Assembly (NCBI GenBank): GCA_902800435.1
Contig: CADCEQ010000010.1
Coordinates: 1-59,570, forward strand
Reading direction: 5' to 3'
Length of the DNA: 59,570 nucleotides
Source of the DNA: an uncultured Prevotellaceae bacterium
Lineage (GTDB): Bacteria > Bacteroidota > Bacteroidia > Bacteroidales > Bacteroidaceae
In this document: in pieces, positions 24,619 through 32,998 of the stretch
Position numbering within the stretch: the stretch's first letter is position 1
Layout: each line of letters opens with the position of its first letter
The notes under the pieces: generated by a model
Database searches by the model: none
What the model saw: the letters and a program-made list of their open reading frames with translations, nothing else
Told to the model about the DNA's origin: nothing
Program-made: the position numbers and the translations under genes

Positions 24619-26985
24619 ATGAACGTATTGAAATCACTCCATCAGCGCGGTCAGCACAACTGGATTAAGATTCTCTGCCTGGCCACCGGACTGGCCACGG
24701 GCATTGTGCTGATAGGCAAGGCTGGGTTCGAACAGTCGTGGGACAACTTCTTCCCAACGAGCGACCGCATCTACGTGGTCTATGAGGATGTCATCCGTAA
24801 TGGCGAATACCTGCACTACTCGCAGACGCCTGGTGCTGTGGCGCCTGGGCTGAAGCGCTACTGTCCGCAGGTTGAGGCTGCCACACGCTATACAGGCTTT
24901 GCTTGGGACATGCCCTTGGTAACCGACGATGACAAACGGGTGCGCACCAACTTTAGCCTTGTGGACAGTTGTTTCTTCGATGTGTTCCCCTTCCGTGTGC
25001 TGGCGGGTAATCCTAAGAAGGTGCTCAGTCAGGTAGAGTGCTGCATGATTCCCCTTTCGCTGGCCGAGAAACTGGCGGGGGCTGCCAACCCACTCGAACT
25101 TGTCGGCAAAAAGGTGTTCTATAACAAGCGAGGCGGTTGGGCGCTGACCATAGGCGGCATTTACGAAGATGTGCCCCTGAATTCGCGACTGCATGGCTTG
25201 GAGGTGATGGTGTCGATGCCCACCATTACAGAAGTGATATACGACGGTCGAGACAACTGGGTGGGCAACGACCGCTATATGGCCTACGTCCGTCTGGCTG
25301 AGGGCATCACGCCCGATGACCTGAAGCCTCAGATAGAGAAGATGCAGCGCGAAAACATGCCTGAGGACCTGCTGAAGAAGGCTGGTGTAGACCTCGGCTT
25401 CTCCGTGCGTCCGCTGCGCGATTACCATAAGAACGACGAGGGCACGCGCCGCATGACGTGGATTCTCTCGCTGCTGGCCGCCGTGCTCATTGGCTGTGCC
25501 GTACTCAATTATCTCCTGCTTGTCATTGGCGGCATCAGCCGCAGGGCGCGCGAGATGGCTGTTCACATGTGCTACGGTGCTGAGGCGCGCCATATATATC
25601 ATAAGGTGATAGCCGAGAGCACAGTCCATCTGCTGCTGTCGCTGGCTTTGGCAGCCCTGTTGCTGCTTTTGGCCAAGGACACGGTAGAGGAACTGGTGGG
25701 CGCTCCCTTGGCGGTGCTGCTGACCACGGGCAGCAACGTGTGGGTGATTGTCGCGACGTGCATCGTCGTGCTGCTTGTCACGGGTCTGGTGCCGGGCTAC
25801 ATCTATACCCATGTGCCCGTGGCGGCTGCGTTCAAGCACTACCGACAGAGCTACCGTCTGTGGAAACTGCTGTTGCTCGGCCTGCAATTTGCTTCGGCTA
25901 CGTTCCTCATCGTGCTACTGATAGTGGTTGGCCGGCAGTACAGGATGATGGTCAACGACAATCCCGGCTACGACTACGCCACGCTCGGTTCGGTGCTGAA
26001 GGACGGCGTAAGCAGCGAGCAATGCCAGTTGGCGATAGATGAGCTGCGGAAGTTGTCGTGCGTGAAGGGTGTTACGATGGCATATGCTAACCTGACGGAG
26101 CACCAAAGCGGTGACAACATCTATCTGCCTGGCAGCGAGCGAGAGAACATGAACATCGCAGACCTCTTCTACGTTGGCGACGGCTATTTCGACGTGATGG
26201 GCATCCCCATCGTCTCAGGCCGTACGTTTACTGAACAGGCTGACACGCTGCGCGAGGTGATGGTGAGCCGGCAGTTTGAAGAGCGCATGAAGCAGATAGC
26301 CGGTTGGGACCGCGCCGTGGGCAAGCAGATTATCTGTACCTCGTTCGAAGGCCCTTACACCATCGTCGGCGTGTATGAGGACACCCGCATTGGCAGCATC
26401 ACCAGTCCAGATACCCGCCCCAGCTTATGCTACTACAGCCGCAAGCCTGATCAGATGCACTATATCTTGATTCGCTTCCAGTCGATGGAAGGTCTGGAGG
26501 CTGCCAATAAGCTGGTGAAGGAACTGATGACCGACAATCCCGACATCGCCGTCACACCCTATAACCAGATGGTAACAGAGCTCTATACCGACGCCCACCG
26601 CTTCCGTACGACGGTGATGATTGGCGGACTGGTGGCCCTGCTGATAGCCCTCATCGGACTGGTCGGCTATCTGGCTGGCGAGATAGGGCGCCGACAGAAG
26701 GAGATTGCCATCCGCAAGGTGAACGGCGCAACGATAACCGATGTGCTCAGGCTGTTCCAGACCGACATCCTGCGCGTGGCTTTGCCTGCCGTCGTGATTG
26801 GCGCTGTGGGGGCTTGGTATGTCGCCCGCCTGTGGTTAGAGCAGTTCAGCGAGAAGACCACGCTTTCGCCCCTCATCTTTATTGGCGGTGCAGCGGTGGT
26901 GACAGCCGTCATCCTCAGCGTGGTATGCTTGGGCTGCTATCGCGTGGCCAGCAGCAATCCTGTCGATTATCTCAAAAATGAATAA
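24619..26985 (+). CDS. ABC transporter permease, FtsX/MacB type
   Basis: 788 residues from the ATG at 24619. The first segment (KILCLATGLATGIVLIG, about residues 15-31) is followed by a MacB-type periplasmic core. Next come three membrane segments at about 285-400, a fourth near 425-445, a second periplasmic region, and a final FtsX domain with segments near 660-680, 715-735 and 755-775. The end is SSNPVDYLKNE, a typical FtsX tail. It pairs with the ATPase that starts 13 bases after its stop. Such exporters in Bacteroidetes are thought to move antimicrobial compounds, lipids or lipoproteins; the substrate here is unknown. Earlier in-frame codons lie between the -7 box and this ATG. Confidence 0.88.
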   Translation: MNVLKSLHQRGQHNWIKILCLATGLATGIVLIGKAGFEQSWDNFFPTSDRIYVVYEDVIRNGEYLHYSQTPGAVAPGLKRYCPQVEAATRYTGFAWDMPLVTDDDKRVRTNFSLVDSCFFDVFPFRVLAGNPKKVLSQVECCMIPLSLAEKLAGAANPLELVGKKVFYNKRGGWALTIGGIYEDVPLNSRLHGLEVMVSMPTITEVIYDGRDNWVGNDRYMAYVRLAEGITPDDLKPQIEKMQRENMPEDLLKKAGVDLGFSVRPLRDYHKNDEGTRRMTWILSLLAAVLIGCAVLNYLLLVIGGISRRAREMAVHMCYGAEARHIYHKVIAESTVHLLLSLALAALLLLLAKDTVEELVGAPLAVLLTTGSNVWVIVATCIVVLLVTGLVPGYIYTHVPVAAAFKHYRQSYRLWKLLLLGLQFASATFLIVLLIVVGRQYRMMVNDNPGYDYATLGSVLKDGVSSEQCQLAIDELRKLSCVKGVTMAYANLTEHQSGDNIYLPGSERENMNIADLFYVGDGYFDVMGIPIVSGRTFTEQADTLREVMVSRQFEERMKQIAGWDRAVGKQIICTSFEGPYTIVGVYEDTRIGSITSPDTRPSLCYYSRKPDQMHYILIRFQSMEGLEAANKLVKELMTDNPDIAVTPYNQMVTELYTDAHRFRTTVMIGGLVALLIALIGLVGYLAGEIGRRQKEIAIRKVNGATITDVLRLFQTDILRVALPAVVIGAVGAWYVARLWLEQFSEKTTLSPLIFIGGAAVVTAVILSVVCLGCYRVASSNPVDYLKNE

Positions 26986-26997
26986 AATACAAACATT

Positions 26998-27672
26998 ATG
27001 ATTAAGTTAGAAAACATTCAGAAGGTGTTCCGCACGGAAGAGGTGGAGACCGTGGCATTGGGCGGTGTATCGCTCGAAGTGAAGAAAGGTGAGTTTGTGG
27101 CCATCATGGGGCCCTCGGGCTGTGGCAAGTCTACCTTATTGAATATCCTGGGCTTGCTCGACAACCCCACCAGCGGCCGGTATTGGCTCGACGGTGAGGA
27201 TGTGGGACAGCTCAAGGAGAGTCAGCGCACGAAGGTTCGCAAGGGGCAGATAGGCTTTGTGTTCCAGAGCTTCAACCTGATCGACGAGTTGAACGTAGAG
27301 GAGAATGTTGAGTTGCCATTAACATATCTGGGCGTCCCCAAGAAGGAACGCAAGACGAGGGTTGAAGAGGTGCTGCGCCGGATGGCCATCAGCCACCGCG
27401 CACACCACTTCCCCCAGCAGCTCTCGGGCGGTCAGCAGCAGCGCGTGGCCATTGCCCGTGCCGTGGTGATGAACCCCAAACTGATCCTCGCTGACGAGCC
27501 TACCGGCAACCTCGACTCGAAGAACGGCTTGGAAGTGATGCAACTGCTCACCCAGCTGAACCAGGAGGGCACCACCGTCCTGATGGTGACCCACTCAGAG
27601 CGCGATGCCGGCTATGCCCAGCGCATCATCAATCTGCTCGACGGCCAGGTAGTCCCCGAGGTCAGTCTTTGA
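26998..27672 (+). CDS. ABC transporter ATP-binding protein, MacB/LolD type
   Basis: 224 residues, the ATPase partner of the permease just upstream. Walker A is GPSGCGKST at about residues 39-47, the Q-loop is FVFQSFNLID near 85, the signature is LSGGQQQR near 142, and Walker B is LILADEPTGNLD near 161, followed by the switch His in MVTHSERDAGYA. The lengths and motifs fit the LolD/MacB/FtsE class. Its last bases overlap the end of the convergent radical SAM gene by 11 bases. Confidence 0.93.
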   Translation: MIKLENIQKVFRTEEVETVALGGVSLEVKKGEFVAIMGPSGCGKSTLLNILGLLDNPTSGRYWLDGEDVGQLKESQRTKVRKGQIGFVFQSFNLIDELNVEENVELPLTYLGVPKKERKTRVEEVLRRMAISHRAHHFPQQLSGGQQQRVAIARAVVMNPKLILADEPTGNLDSKNGLEVMQLLTQLNQEGTTVLMVTHSERDAGYAQRIINLLDGQVVPEVSL

Positions 27673-28951
27673 AGTCAATCGTCAGCTGCTGTTCTTCTGC
27701 CGCCCGCTTCTGCTGTGCCTTTGAGATGAGCAGGGGGCGCAGGCGCTCGGGGTGCAGCTCGTTGATGCCGATGATGGGTTGCGAGAACTGCGAGGTCAGC
27801 TCGTTGCAGGTGATGAAGTACTTGGCCTTCTTCATCACCACGCCCATCTTCTTCAGGTCGAAGGACGTCAGGCGGTTGAAGCGGCGCGAGTTGACGATAA
27901 GCCAGGCCGACTTGGTGCCGAGGCCAGGCACGCGGAGCAGCTGCTCGTAGTCGGCGGTGTTGATGTCGACGGGGAAGGCTTCGGGGTGGCGCAAGGCCCA
28001 GGCGAGCTTCGGGTCGACCTCGAGGTCGAGGTTCGCGTGCTGGTCATCGACGATTTCCTCCACCTTGAAGTGGTAGAAGCGGAGCAGCCAGTCAGCCTGG
28101 TAGAGGCGGTTCTCGCGCACCAGCGGTGGCTGCTTCAGCACCGGCAGGCGCGGGTCGTAGGTGTTCACGCTGACGTAGCCGGAGTAATAGACGCGCCGCA
28201 TCGTGGGCTGCCCGTAGAGCATCGACGACATCTGCAGGATGTCGCGGTCGCTCTCCTTCGTTGCGCCCACAATCATCTGCGTCGATTGTCCGGCGGGCAC
28301 GAAGCGGGGCGCGTGGCGGTAGCGTCGGCGGTCCTCCTTGTTCTCAAGCACGCCCTGCTGAATGAGCCGCATCGGCTGGAACACGCTCTGATGGTCCTTC
28401 TCCGGCGCGAGCAGCTTCAGCGACTCCTCCTTGGGAATCTCGATGTTCACGCTCATGCGGTCGGCATAGCGGCCGGCCTCGTTGAGCAGTTCCTGCGAAC
28501 AGCCGGGAATGCTCTTCAGGTGGATGTAGCCGTTGAAGCGGTGGATGGTCCGCAGGTCGCGGGCAATGGCCGCGAGCCGCTCCATCGTGTAGTCGGGATT
28601 ACGCACCACGCCGCTGCTGAGGAACAAGCCCTCGATGTAGTTGCGGCGGTAGAACTCCATCGTAATCTCCTCCAGTTCCGAGACCGAGAGCGTCGCCCGC
28701 TTGATGTCGTTCGAGCGGCGGTTGATGCAGTAGGCGCAGTCGTACATGCAGTTATTGGTCAGCATCACCTTCAGCAGCGAGATGCAGCGCCCGTCGTCGG
28801 CAAACGAGTGGCAGATGCCCACGCCGCCGACCGTCGAGCCCACCATGCCCTGCTTACCCTTGCGCACGGTGCCGCTCGACGAGCACGACACGTCGTACTT
28901 CGCCGACTCTGCGAGCACCCGCAGCTTCTCCATCGTCTTCTCCGTCAGCAT
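27662..28951 (-). CDS. Putative DNA modification/repair radical SAM protein
   Basis: 429 residues from the ATG at 28951. The radical SAM cluster motif is LTNNCMYDCAYCINRRSND, with three Cys spaced C-x3-C-x2-C. The N-terminus (SAKYDVSCSSSG) and the helix-hairpin-helix-like C-terminal part (RVPGLGTKSAWLIV) match the family described as a putative DNA modification/repair radical SAM protein (TIGR03916 type). The family is usually paired with a small DUF4130/TIGR03915 protein, but no such gene adjoins it here. A TATCTTTG box at 28959-28966 lies 7 bases before the start, so the mRNA may be leaderless. The reaction it carries out is unknown. Confidence 0.85.
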   Translation of the reverse strand: MLTEKTMEKLRVLAESAKYDVSCSSSGTVRKGKQGMVGSTVGGVGICHSFADDGRCISLLKVMLTNNCMYDCAYCINRRSNDIKRATLSVSELEEITMEFYRRNYIEGLFLSSGVVRNPDYTMERLAAIARDLRTIHRFNGYIHLKSIPGCSQELLNEAGRYADRMSVNIEIPKEESLKLLAPEKDHQSVFQPMRLIQQGVLENKEDRRRYRHAPRFVPAGQSTQMIVGATKESDRDILQMSSMLYGQPTMRRVYYSGYVSVNTYDPRLPVLKQPPLVRENRLYQADWLLRFYHFKVEEIVDDQHANLDLEVDPKLAWALRHPEAFPVDINTADYEQLLRVPGLGTKSAWLIVNSRRFNRLTSFDLKKMGVVMKKAKYFITCNELTSQFSQPIIGINELHPERLRPLLISKAQQKRAAEEQQLTIDFKD

Positions 28952-28958
28952 ACGGGTG

Positions 28959-28966
28959 CAAAGATA
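28959..28966 (-). promoter_or_regulatory. -7 box of the radical SAM gene
   Basis: The minus strand reads TATCTTTG, 7 bases before the ATG at 28951. Confidence 0.6.
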
Positions 28967-29053
28967 CAACAAAGGTGTGCCATAAGTCGGTACACCCTCG
29001 AAGGTTTAACATTTTTTATTCAAAAAGCGGGGCCTCCATTAGCCGATTATTCG

Positions 29054-29061
29054 TACCTTTG
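29054..29061 (+). promoter_or_regulatory. -7 box of the tandem GH43 gene
   Basis: TACCTTTG lies 20 bases before the ATG at 29082. Confidence 0.65.
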
Positions 29062-29081
29062 GGGCAAAAACCAACGAGACA

Positions 29082-31259
29082 ATGAAAAGACCGCTATTCT
29101 TAACCCTGCTACTGACCGCCATCGTCGCCCTGCCGACAGTGTCGAAGACCACCCGCGCACTCACCGAAAAGGATATGGGTGCCTACCTCTTCACCTATTT
29201 CAGCGACCCGACCCACGGGCTGTTTATGGCCATCAGCTACGACGGCTATACGTTTACGGCCGTGAACAACGGCGAGCCGATCATCGCGGGCGACTCGATA
29301 GCCGAACAGCACGGCATCCGCGACCCGCACATCTACCGGGCGCCCAACGGCAAGTTCTACATCGCCATGACCGACCTCCACGTCTTCGGTAAGCAGAAGG
29401 GCATACGCACCTCGCAGTGGGAGCGCCCCGACGAGTTTGGATGGGGCAACAACCGCGGACTGGTGCTGATGGCCTCTGACGACCTCATCCACTGGACGCA
29501 CCACGTGGCACGCATTGACCGCCTGTTCCCCGACCGCTTCGGGCAGTTGGGCTGCGCCTGGGCACCGCAGACTATTTGGGACCCGCAAGTGGGCAAGCCG
29601 ATGGTCTACTTCACTATCCGTCAGCAAGCCGGCGGCAACACCAAGCTCTACTACAGCTATGCCGACGAGGCTTTCACAAAGCTTGAGACCGAGCCGCAGC
29701 TGCTGTTCCAGTGTCCCGACACCACCATCCAGGTGCTCGATGCCGACATCTGCCCCATGCCCGACGGGCGCTACTTCATGTCCTATGTGTACCAGGAGAA
29801 CCCCGGCGGCATCAAATATATGATCAGCGACAAGATCAACCACTTCGACGACTACCACGCCGAACAGATTGATACCGAGAGCGGTGCCTGCGAGGCACCG
29901 AACGTCTGGAAGCGCATCGGCGAGAAGAAGTGGGTGCTGATGTACGACGTGTTCAGCATTCATCCCCACAACTTCGGCTTCGTCGAGACCACCGACTTCA
30001 AGACGTTCACGCCCCTGGGCCGTTTCGGCGAGGGCAAGATGAAGCTGACCAACTTCACGTCGCCCAAGCACGGCTCGGTCATCCACATCACCAAGGCCGA
30101 GGCCAAGCGCTTAGAGCAGTACTGGGCCGGGCAGCAGCGGAAGCCGAAGACCATCCGCAGCGGCGAGCTGTGGTACGACGACGGCGGGCGCCACATCAAT
30201 GCCCACGGCGGCGGCGTGCTGAAATACGGCGACACCTACTACTGGTACGGCGAGAACAAGTCGGACTTCACCAGCGACGCGCTGGTCGGCGTGATGTGCT
30301 ACGCCTCGAAGAACCTCGTCAACTGGCGCAACTGCGGCGTGGCGCTGAGCGTCACCGAGCCGGCACCGGGGCAGGGCAACCGTCAGGGAGCCCGACGGCG
30401 CGGCGGTGCCACGACCGACTCCGACATCGAGCGCGGCTGCATCCTTGAGCGCCCGAAGGTGATATATAATAAGGTGACGAAGAAGTTCTGCATGTGGTTC
30501 CATCTCGAACTGAAGGGCCAGGGCTACAATGCCGCCCGTTACGGCGTGGCTGTCGCCGACCGTCCCGAGGGTCCCTTCAAGTTCCTCTACTCGCAGCGCG
30601 CCAATGCGGGGACGTGGCCCGTCGACTTCGATGCCCAGGCTGTGGCTGTGACCGATACGCTCAATGCCGCCCATTATAAAGACTGGACACCCGCCTGGCT
30701 AAAGGCTATAGCCCAGGGACTTTACGTGAAGCGTGACTTCGGCACAGGCCAGATGGCACGCGACATGACGCTCTACGTCGACGACGACGGACGGGCCTAC
30801 CACATCTTCTCGAGCGAGGAGAACCTGACGCTCCACATTGCCGAGCTGACTGCCGACTACCTGCACCACACCGGCCGCTACGTCCGCGTAGCCCCCGCCG
30901 GCCACAACGAGGCGCCCGCCATCTTCAAGCACGACGGCACCTACTGGATGATTACCTCCGGCTGTACGGGCTGGGAGCCCAACGAGGCCCGCATGTTCTC
31001 CGCCCCCAGCATCTGGGGACCGTGGACGCAGCACCCCAACCCCTGTCGCGGTCCGCTGGCCGAGAAGACCTTTGGCGGTCAGAGCACCTTCATCCTGCCT
31101 GTAGACGGCCAGTACATCTTCATGGCCGACATCTGGCGCCCGCGCCATCCCCGCGATGCCCGCTACATCTGGCTCCCCATCGAGTTTGAGCAGAGCAAGC
31201 CCGTCGTCCGCTGGCGCGACGAGTGGCAGCCTACGCTGTCTTCGGCAGCTGGTAAGTAA
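29082..31259 (+). CDS. Exported enzyme with two GH43-type domains
   Basis: 725 residues with a signal peptide (MKRPLFLTLLLTAIVALPTV). Two five-bladed propeller domains of the GH43 type follow. The first (about 30-345) has HGIRDPHIYRAPNGKFYIAM with the expected catalytic Asp and a later ESGACEAPNVWK with a candidate acid Glu. The second (about 362-715) has HINAHGGGVLKYGDTYYWYG, ERPKVIYNKVTKKFCMWFH, ARDMTLYVDDDG and EAPAIFKHDGTYWMITSG, the pattern of GH43 galactan or galactofuranose enzymes. It probably works in the periplasm on arabinose- or galactose-containing plant glycans. The 3' end overlaps the convergent radical SAM gene by 29 bases. The subfamily and exact substrate are inference. Confidence 0.85.
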   Translation: MKRPLFLTLLLTAIVALPTVSKTTRALTEKDMGAYLFTYFSDPTHGLFMAISYDGYTFTAVNNGEPIIAGDSIAEQHGIRDPHIYRAPNGKFYIAMTDLHVFGKQKGIRTSQWERPDEFGWGNNRGLVLMASDDLIHWTHHVARIDRLFPDRFGQLGCAWAPQTIWDPQVGKPMVYFTIRQQAGGNTKLYYSYADEAFTKLETEPQLLFQCPDTTIQVLDADICPMPDGRYFMSYVYQENPGGIKYMISDKINHFDDYHAEQIDTESGACEAPNVWKRIGEKKWVLMYDVFSIHPHNFGFVETTDFKTFTPLGRFGEGKMKLTNFTSPKHGSVIHITKAEAKRLEQYWAGQQRKPKTIRSGELWYDDGGRHINAHGGGVLKYGDTYYWYGENKSDFTSDALVGVMCYASKNLVNWRNCGVALSVTEPAPGQGNRQGARRRGGATTDSDIERGCILERPKVIYNKVTKKFCMWFHLELKGQGYNAARYGVAVADRPEGPFKFLYSQRANAGTWPVDFDAQAVAVTDTLNAAHYKDWTPAWLKAIAQGLYVKRDFGTGQMARDMTLYVDDDGRAYHIFSSEENLTLHIAELTADYLHHTGRYVRVAPAGHNEAPAIFKHDGTYWMITSGCTGWEPNEARMFSAPSIWGPWTQHPNPCRGPLAEKTFGGQSTFILPVDGQYIFMADIWRPRHPRDARYIWLPIEFEQSKPVVRWRDEWQPTLSSAAGK

Positions 31260-31848
31260 ACTCGTCGAAGTCGGTAAAACCCATCTCTTCGAGCTGGCGG
31301 CGACTGCTGAGGCGGTCGCCGTCACTGTTGTAACCCGAAATCAGAGGCAGACGGATGGTGACCTTCGGCTGCAGACCCTGTTCGGCCAGATAGCCGAGGT
31401 TGGCTACGACCTGGGCATTGTCGGCCTGGCAGTAGCAGCGGTAGATGTCGGGCGACAGGTCTTTCACGTCCACGTAGTAGTGGTCCACGTAGGGCACCAC
31501 CTGCTGCAGCCGGCTGAGCGGCACGTTGAGCGACGTTTCCAAGTAAATGTTCCACTCGGGCGGGCATCGTCGGCAGAAGTCGGCAATGACATCGCTGCGC
31601 AGCAACGGCTCGCCGCCGCCGAAGCAGATGCCGCCACCCGTGGCCTGGAAATAGAGGTCGTCGACGACCGTCTGCTGCAGGATTTCCTCCACCGACAGCC
31701 GCTGCCACACGCCGTCGGGGCGCAGGCACTGGCTGTTCAGACAGAAGCGGCAGCTGAGCGGACAGCCGTGGAAAGCCACCAGCGTGGTGACGCCCGTGCC
31801 GTCGGTAGTCAGCCGGTGGCGGCAGATGCCTATGAGCGGTACTTTCAT
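31231..31848 (-). CDS. Radical SAM protein, activase-like
   Basis: 205 residues from the ATG at 31848, which overlaps the TonB-like gene stop (ATGA). The N-terminal cluster motif is GCPLSCRFCLNSQ (C-x3-C-x2-C), followed by a GGEP-type motif (ICFGGGEPLL). Size and motifs resemble pyruvate-formate-lyase or glycyl-radical activating enzymes, but the extra iron-sulfur domain of the larger members is absent. No glycyl radical enzyme is in the window. The longer reading from 31920 runs through the TonB-like gene and is rejected. Co-translation with the TonB-like protein is odd, and its purpose is unknown. Confidence 0.8.
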   Translation of the reverse strand: MKVPLIGICRHRLTTDGTGVTTLVAFHGCPLSCRFCLNSQCLRPDGVWQRLSVEEILQQTVVDDLYFQATGGGICFGGGEPLLRSDVIADFCRRCPPEWNIYLETSLNVPLSRLQQVVPYVDHYYVDVKDLSPDIYRCYCQADNAQVVANLGYLAEQGLQPKVTIRLPLISGYNSDGDRLSSRRQLEEMGFTDFDEFTYQLPKTA

Positions 31849-32672
31849 TTCAGGCGGAAGGTTACGGGGATGGTATATTTCACGGCCACCGTCACGCCGT
31901 TCTGTCGGCCGGGCATCCACTTGGGCATACCCTCGACCACGCGCAGCGCCTCAGCATCGAGCAGCGGATGGACGCTCTTGACGACTTTCGCATTGCTGAT
32001 ACTGCCGTCACGCTCCACGAGGAAGGTCACGACAACGCGGCCCTGAACGCAGCTCTCTTCGCACTCTGGCGGGTATTGCATGCTGCTCGCCAAATACTCC
32101 ATCAGCTTCCTGTCACCACCCGGGAACATCGGCATCTGCTCGGCTATGTCGCCAAACACCTGAGTGGTGTCGGGCTCTTCCGGTGGCACATAGCCTACTT
32201 CGCCCACAATCAACACTTTTTCATCATCCTCTTCCTCCTGCGCCACAAGCGGAGCCTTCGGGGCAGGGGCAGCTTTCCTTGACTGTTGCTCCTTGACGAA
32301 ACTGGCCGTGTCGGGCTCTTCGGGCACGGCCACCTTGCCCACTACCATCGAGTCGCAGCTGGCAGCTGGTTCGTGAACCTCCATGTTGCTCTCCGCACCG
32401 TTGGGTTTCTCGGCGGCGGCTTTCGTGCCAGCGGAAGTACATGCTGAGAGAAGTCCGGCCGACACACCAATCACTGACACCGCCCGGCCTAACTGCCGCC
32501 GCAGCCCGAGCTGCTGTTCCAGATAGCGCACCTCGGCCTCACAGGCGGGACAGGTACCGAGGCACGGCCCGTCGTAGTGGCACTCGCGCGGTTCATACTT
32601 AATGTCGTTGGCCTCGGCTATTTGCCTGCGGATGGCCTTCAGCGTCTTGCAAGTTGATTTTCCTTTTACCAT
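31845..32672 (-). CDS. TonB-family protein with Cys-rich N-terminus
   Basis: 275 residues. The C-terminal ~90 residues form a TonB C-terminal domain (GGDRKLMEYLASSMQYP, VVVTFLVERDGSISNAKVV, KWMPGRQNGVTVAVKYTIP). The middle is acidic and Pro-rich, like a periplasm-spanning linker. A hydrophobic stretch near 64-78 ends in SAC. The N-terminus is unusual, with a cluster CHYDGPCLGTCPACEAE (four Cys and one His) that could bind a metal. It might act as an energy transducer to an outer-membrane receptor, but no ExbB/ExbD genes are nearby. A TAACTTTG box lies at 32704-32711. Confidence 0.82.
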   Translation of the reverse strand: MVKGKSTCKTLKAIRRQIAEANDIKYEPRECHYDGPCLGTCPACEAEVRYLEQQLGLRRQLGRAVSVIGVSAGLLSACTSAGTKAAAEKPNGAESNMEVHEPAASCDSMVVGKVAVPEEPDTASFVKEQQSRKAAPAPKAPLVAQEEEDDEKVLIVGEVGYVPPEEPDTTQVFGDIAEQMPMFPGGDRKLMEYLASSMQYPPECEESCVQGRVVVTFLVERDGSISNAKVVKSVHPLLDAEALRVVEGMPKWMPGRQNGVTVAVKYTIPVTFRLK

Positions 32673-32703
32673 AGTCTTGATTGCTTTTATAGGTTTCTGC
32701 CTG

Positions 32704-32711
32704 CAAAGTTA
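32704..32711 (-). promoter_or_regulatory. -7 box of the TonB-like gene
   Basis: The minus strand reads TAACTTTG, 31 bases before the ATG at 32672. Confidence 0.6.
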
Positions 32712-32853
32712 GGAAAAAACTACGCATCGCGCAATACCCCGACTGCCTTTGACACGCTTTCACATAGCTATTCGGCTGAAAAACAAAAAGATACACAAAT
32801 GCTTACGGGCAGCTTTGACACACTCACACAAAAAGCCAACCAGATTTTGCTCC

Positions 32854-32919
32854 GTCCAAACGCTGCGTTTACTCCGAGCAAACGCCGGGTTTACTCCGAG
32901 CAAAATTCGGCAACGGCCT
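32854..32919. repeat. Three 22-base tandem units, locus B
   Basis: Units start at 32854, 32876 and 32898. The first two end in TTTACTCC and share 17 of 22 positions by eye; the third starts GAGCAAAATTCGG and is more decayed. They sit in the 326-base gap between the TonB-like gene and gpmI. Apart from the TonB-like promoter and the gpmI terminator I see nothing else there. Confidence 0.55.
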
Positions 32920-32930
32920 AGGACAAAAGA

Positions 32931-32963
32931 AAGGTGCCGGGATTGCACAAACCCCGGCACCTT
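32931..32963 (-). terminator. Terminator of gpmI
   Basis: AAGGTGCCGGG (32931-32941) and CCCGGCACCTT (32953-32963) form an 11-base-pair stem. On the minus strand it is followed by TCTTTTG, so it ends leftward transcription from gpmI. Confidence 0.75.
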
Positions 32964-32998
32964 GTGTTCATACCTTCACTGCTCGCGTGAGCAACCTG

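Noticed and set aside
27752..29392. 546-codon plus-strand frame across the radical SAM gene and the GH43 start
   Set aside because: It is the opposite-strand shadow of the radical SAM gene and continues in a wrong frame into the GH43 gene.
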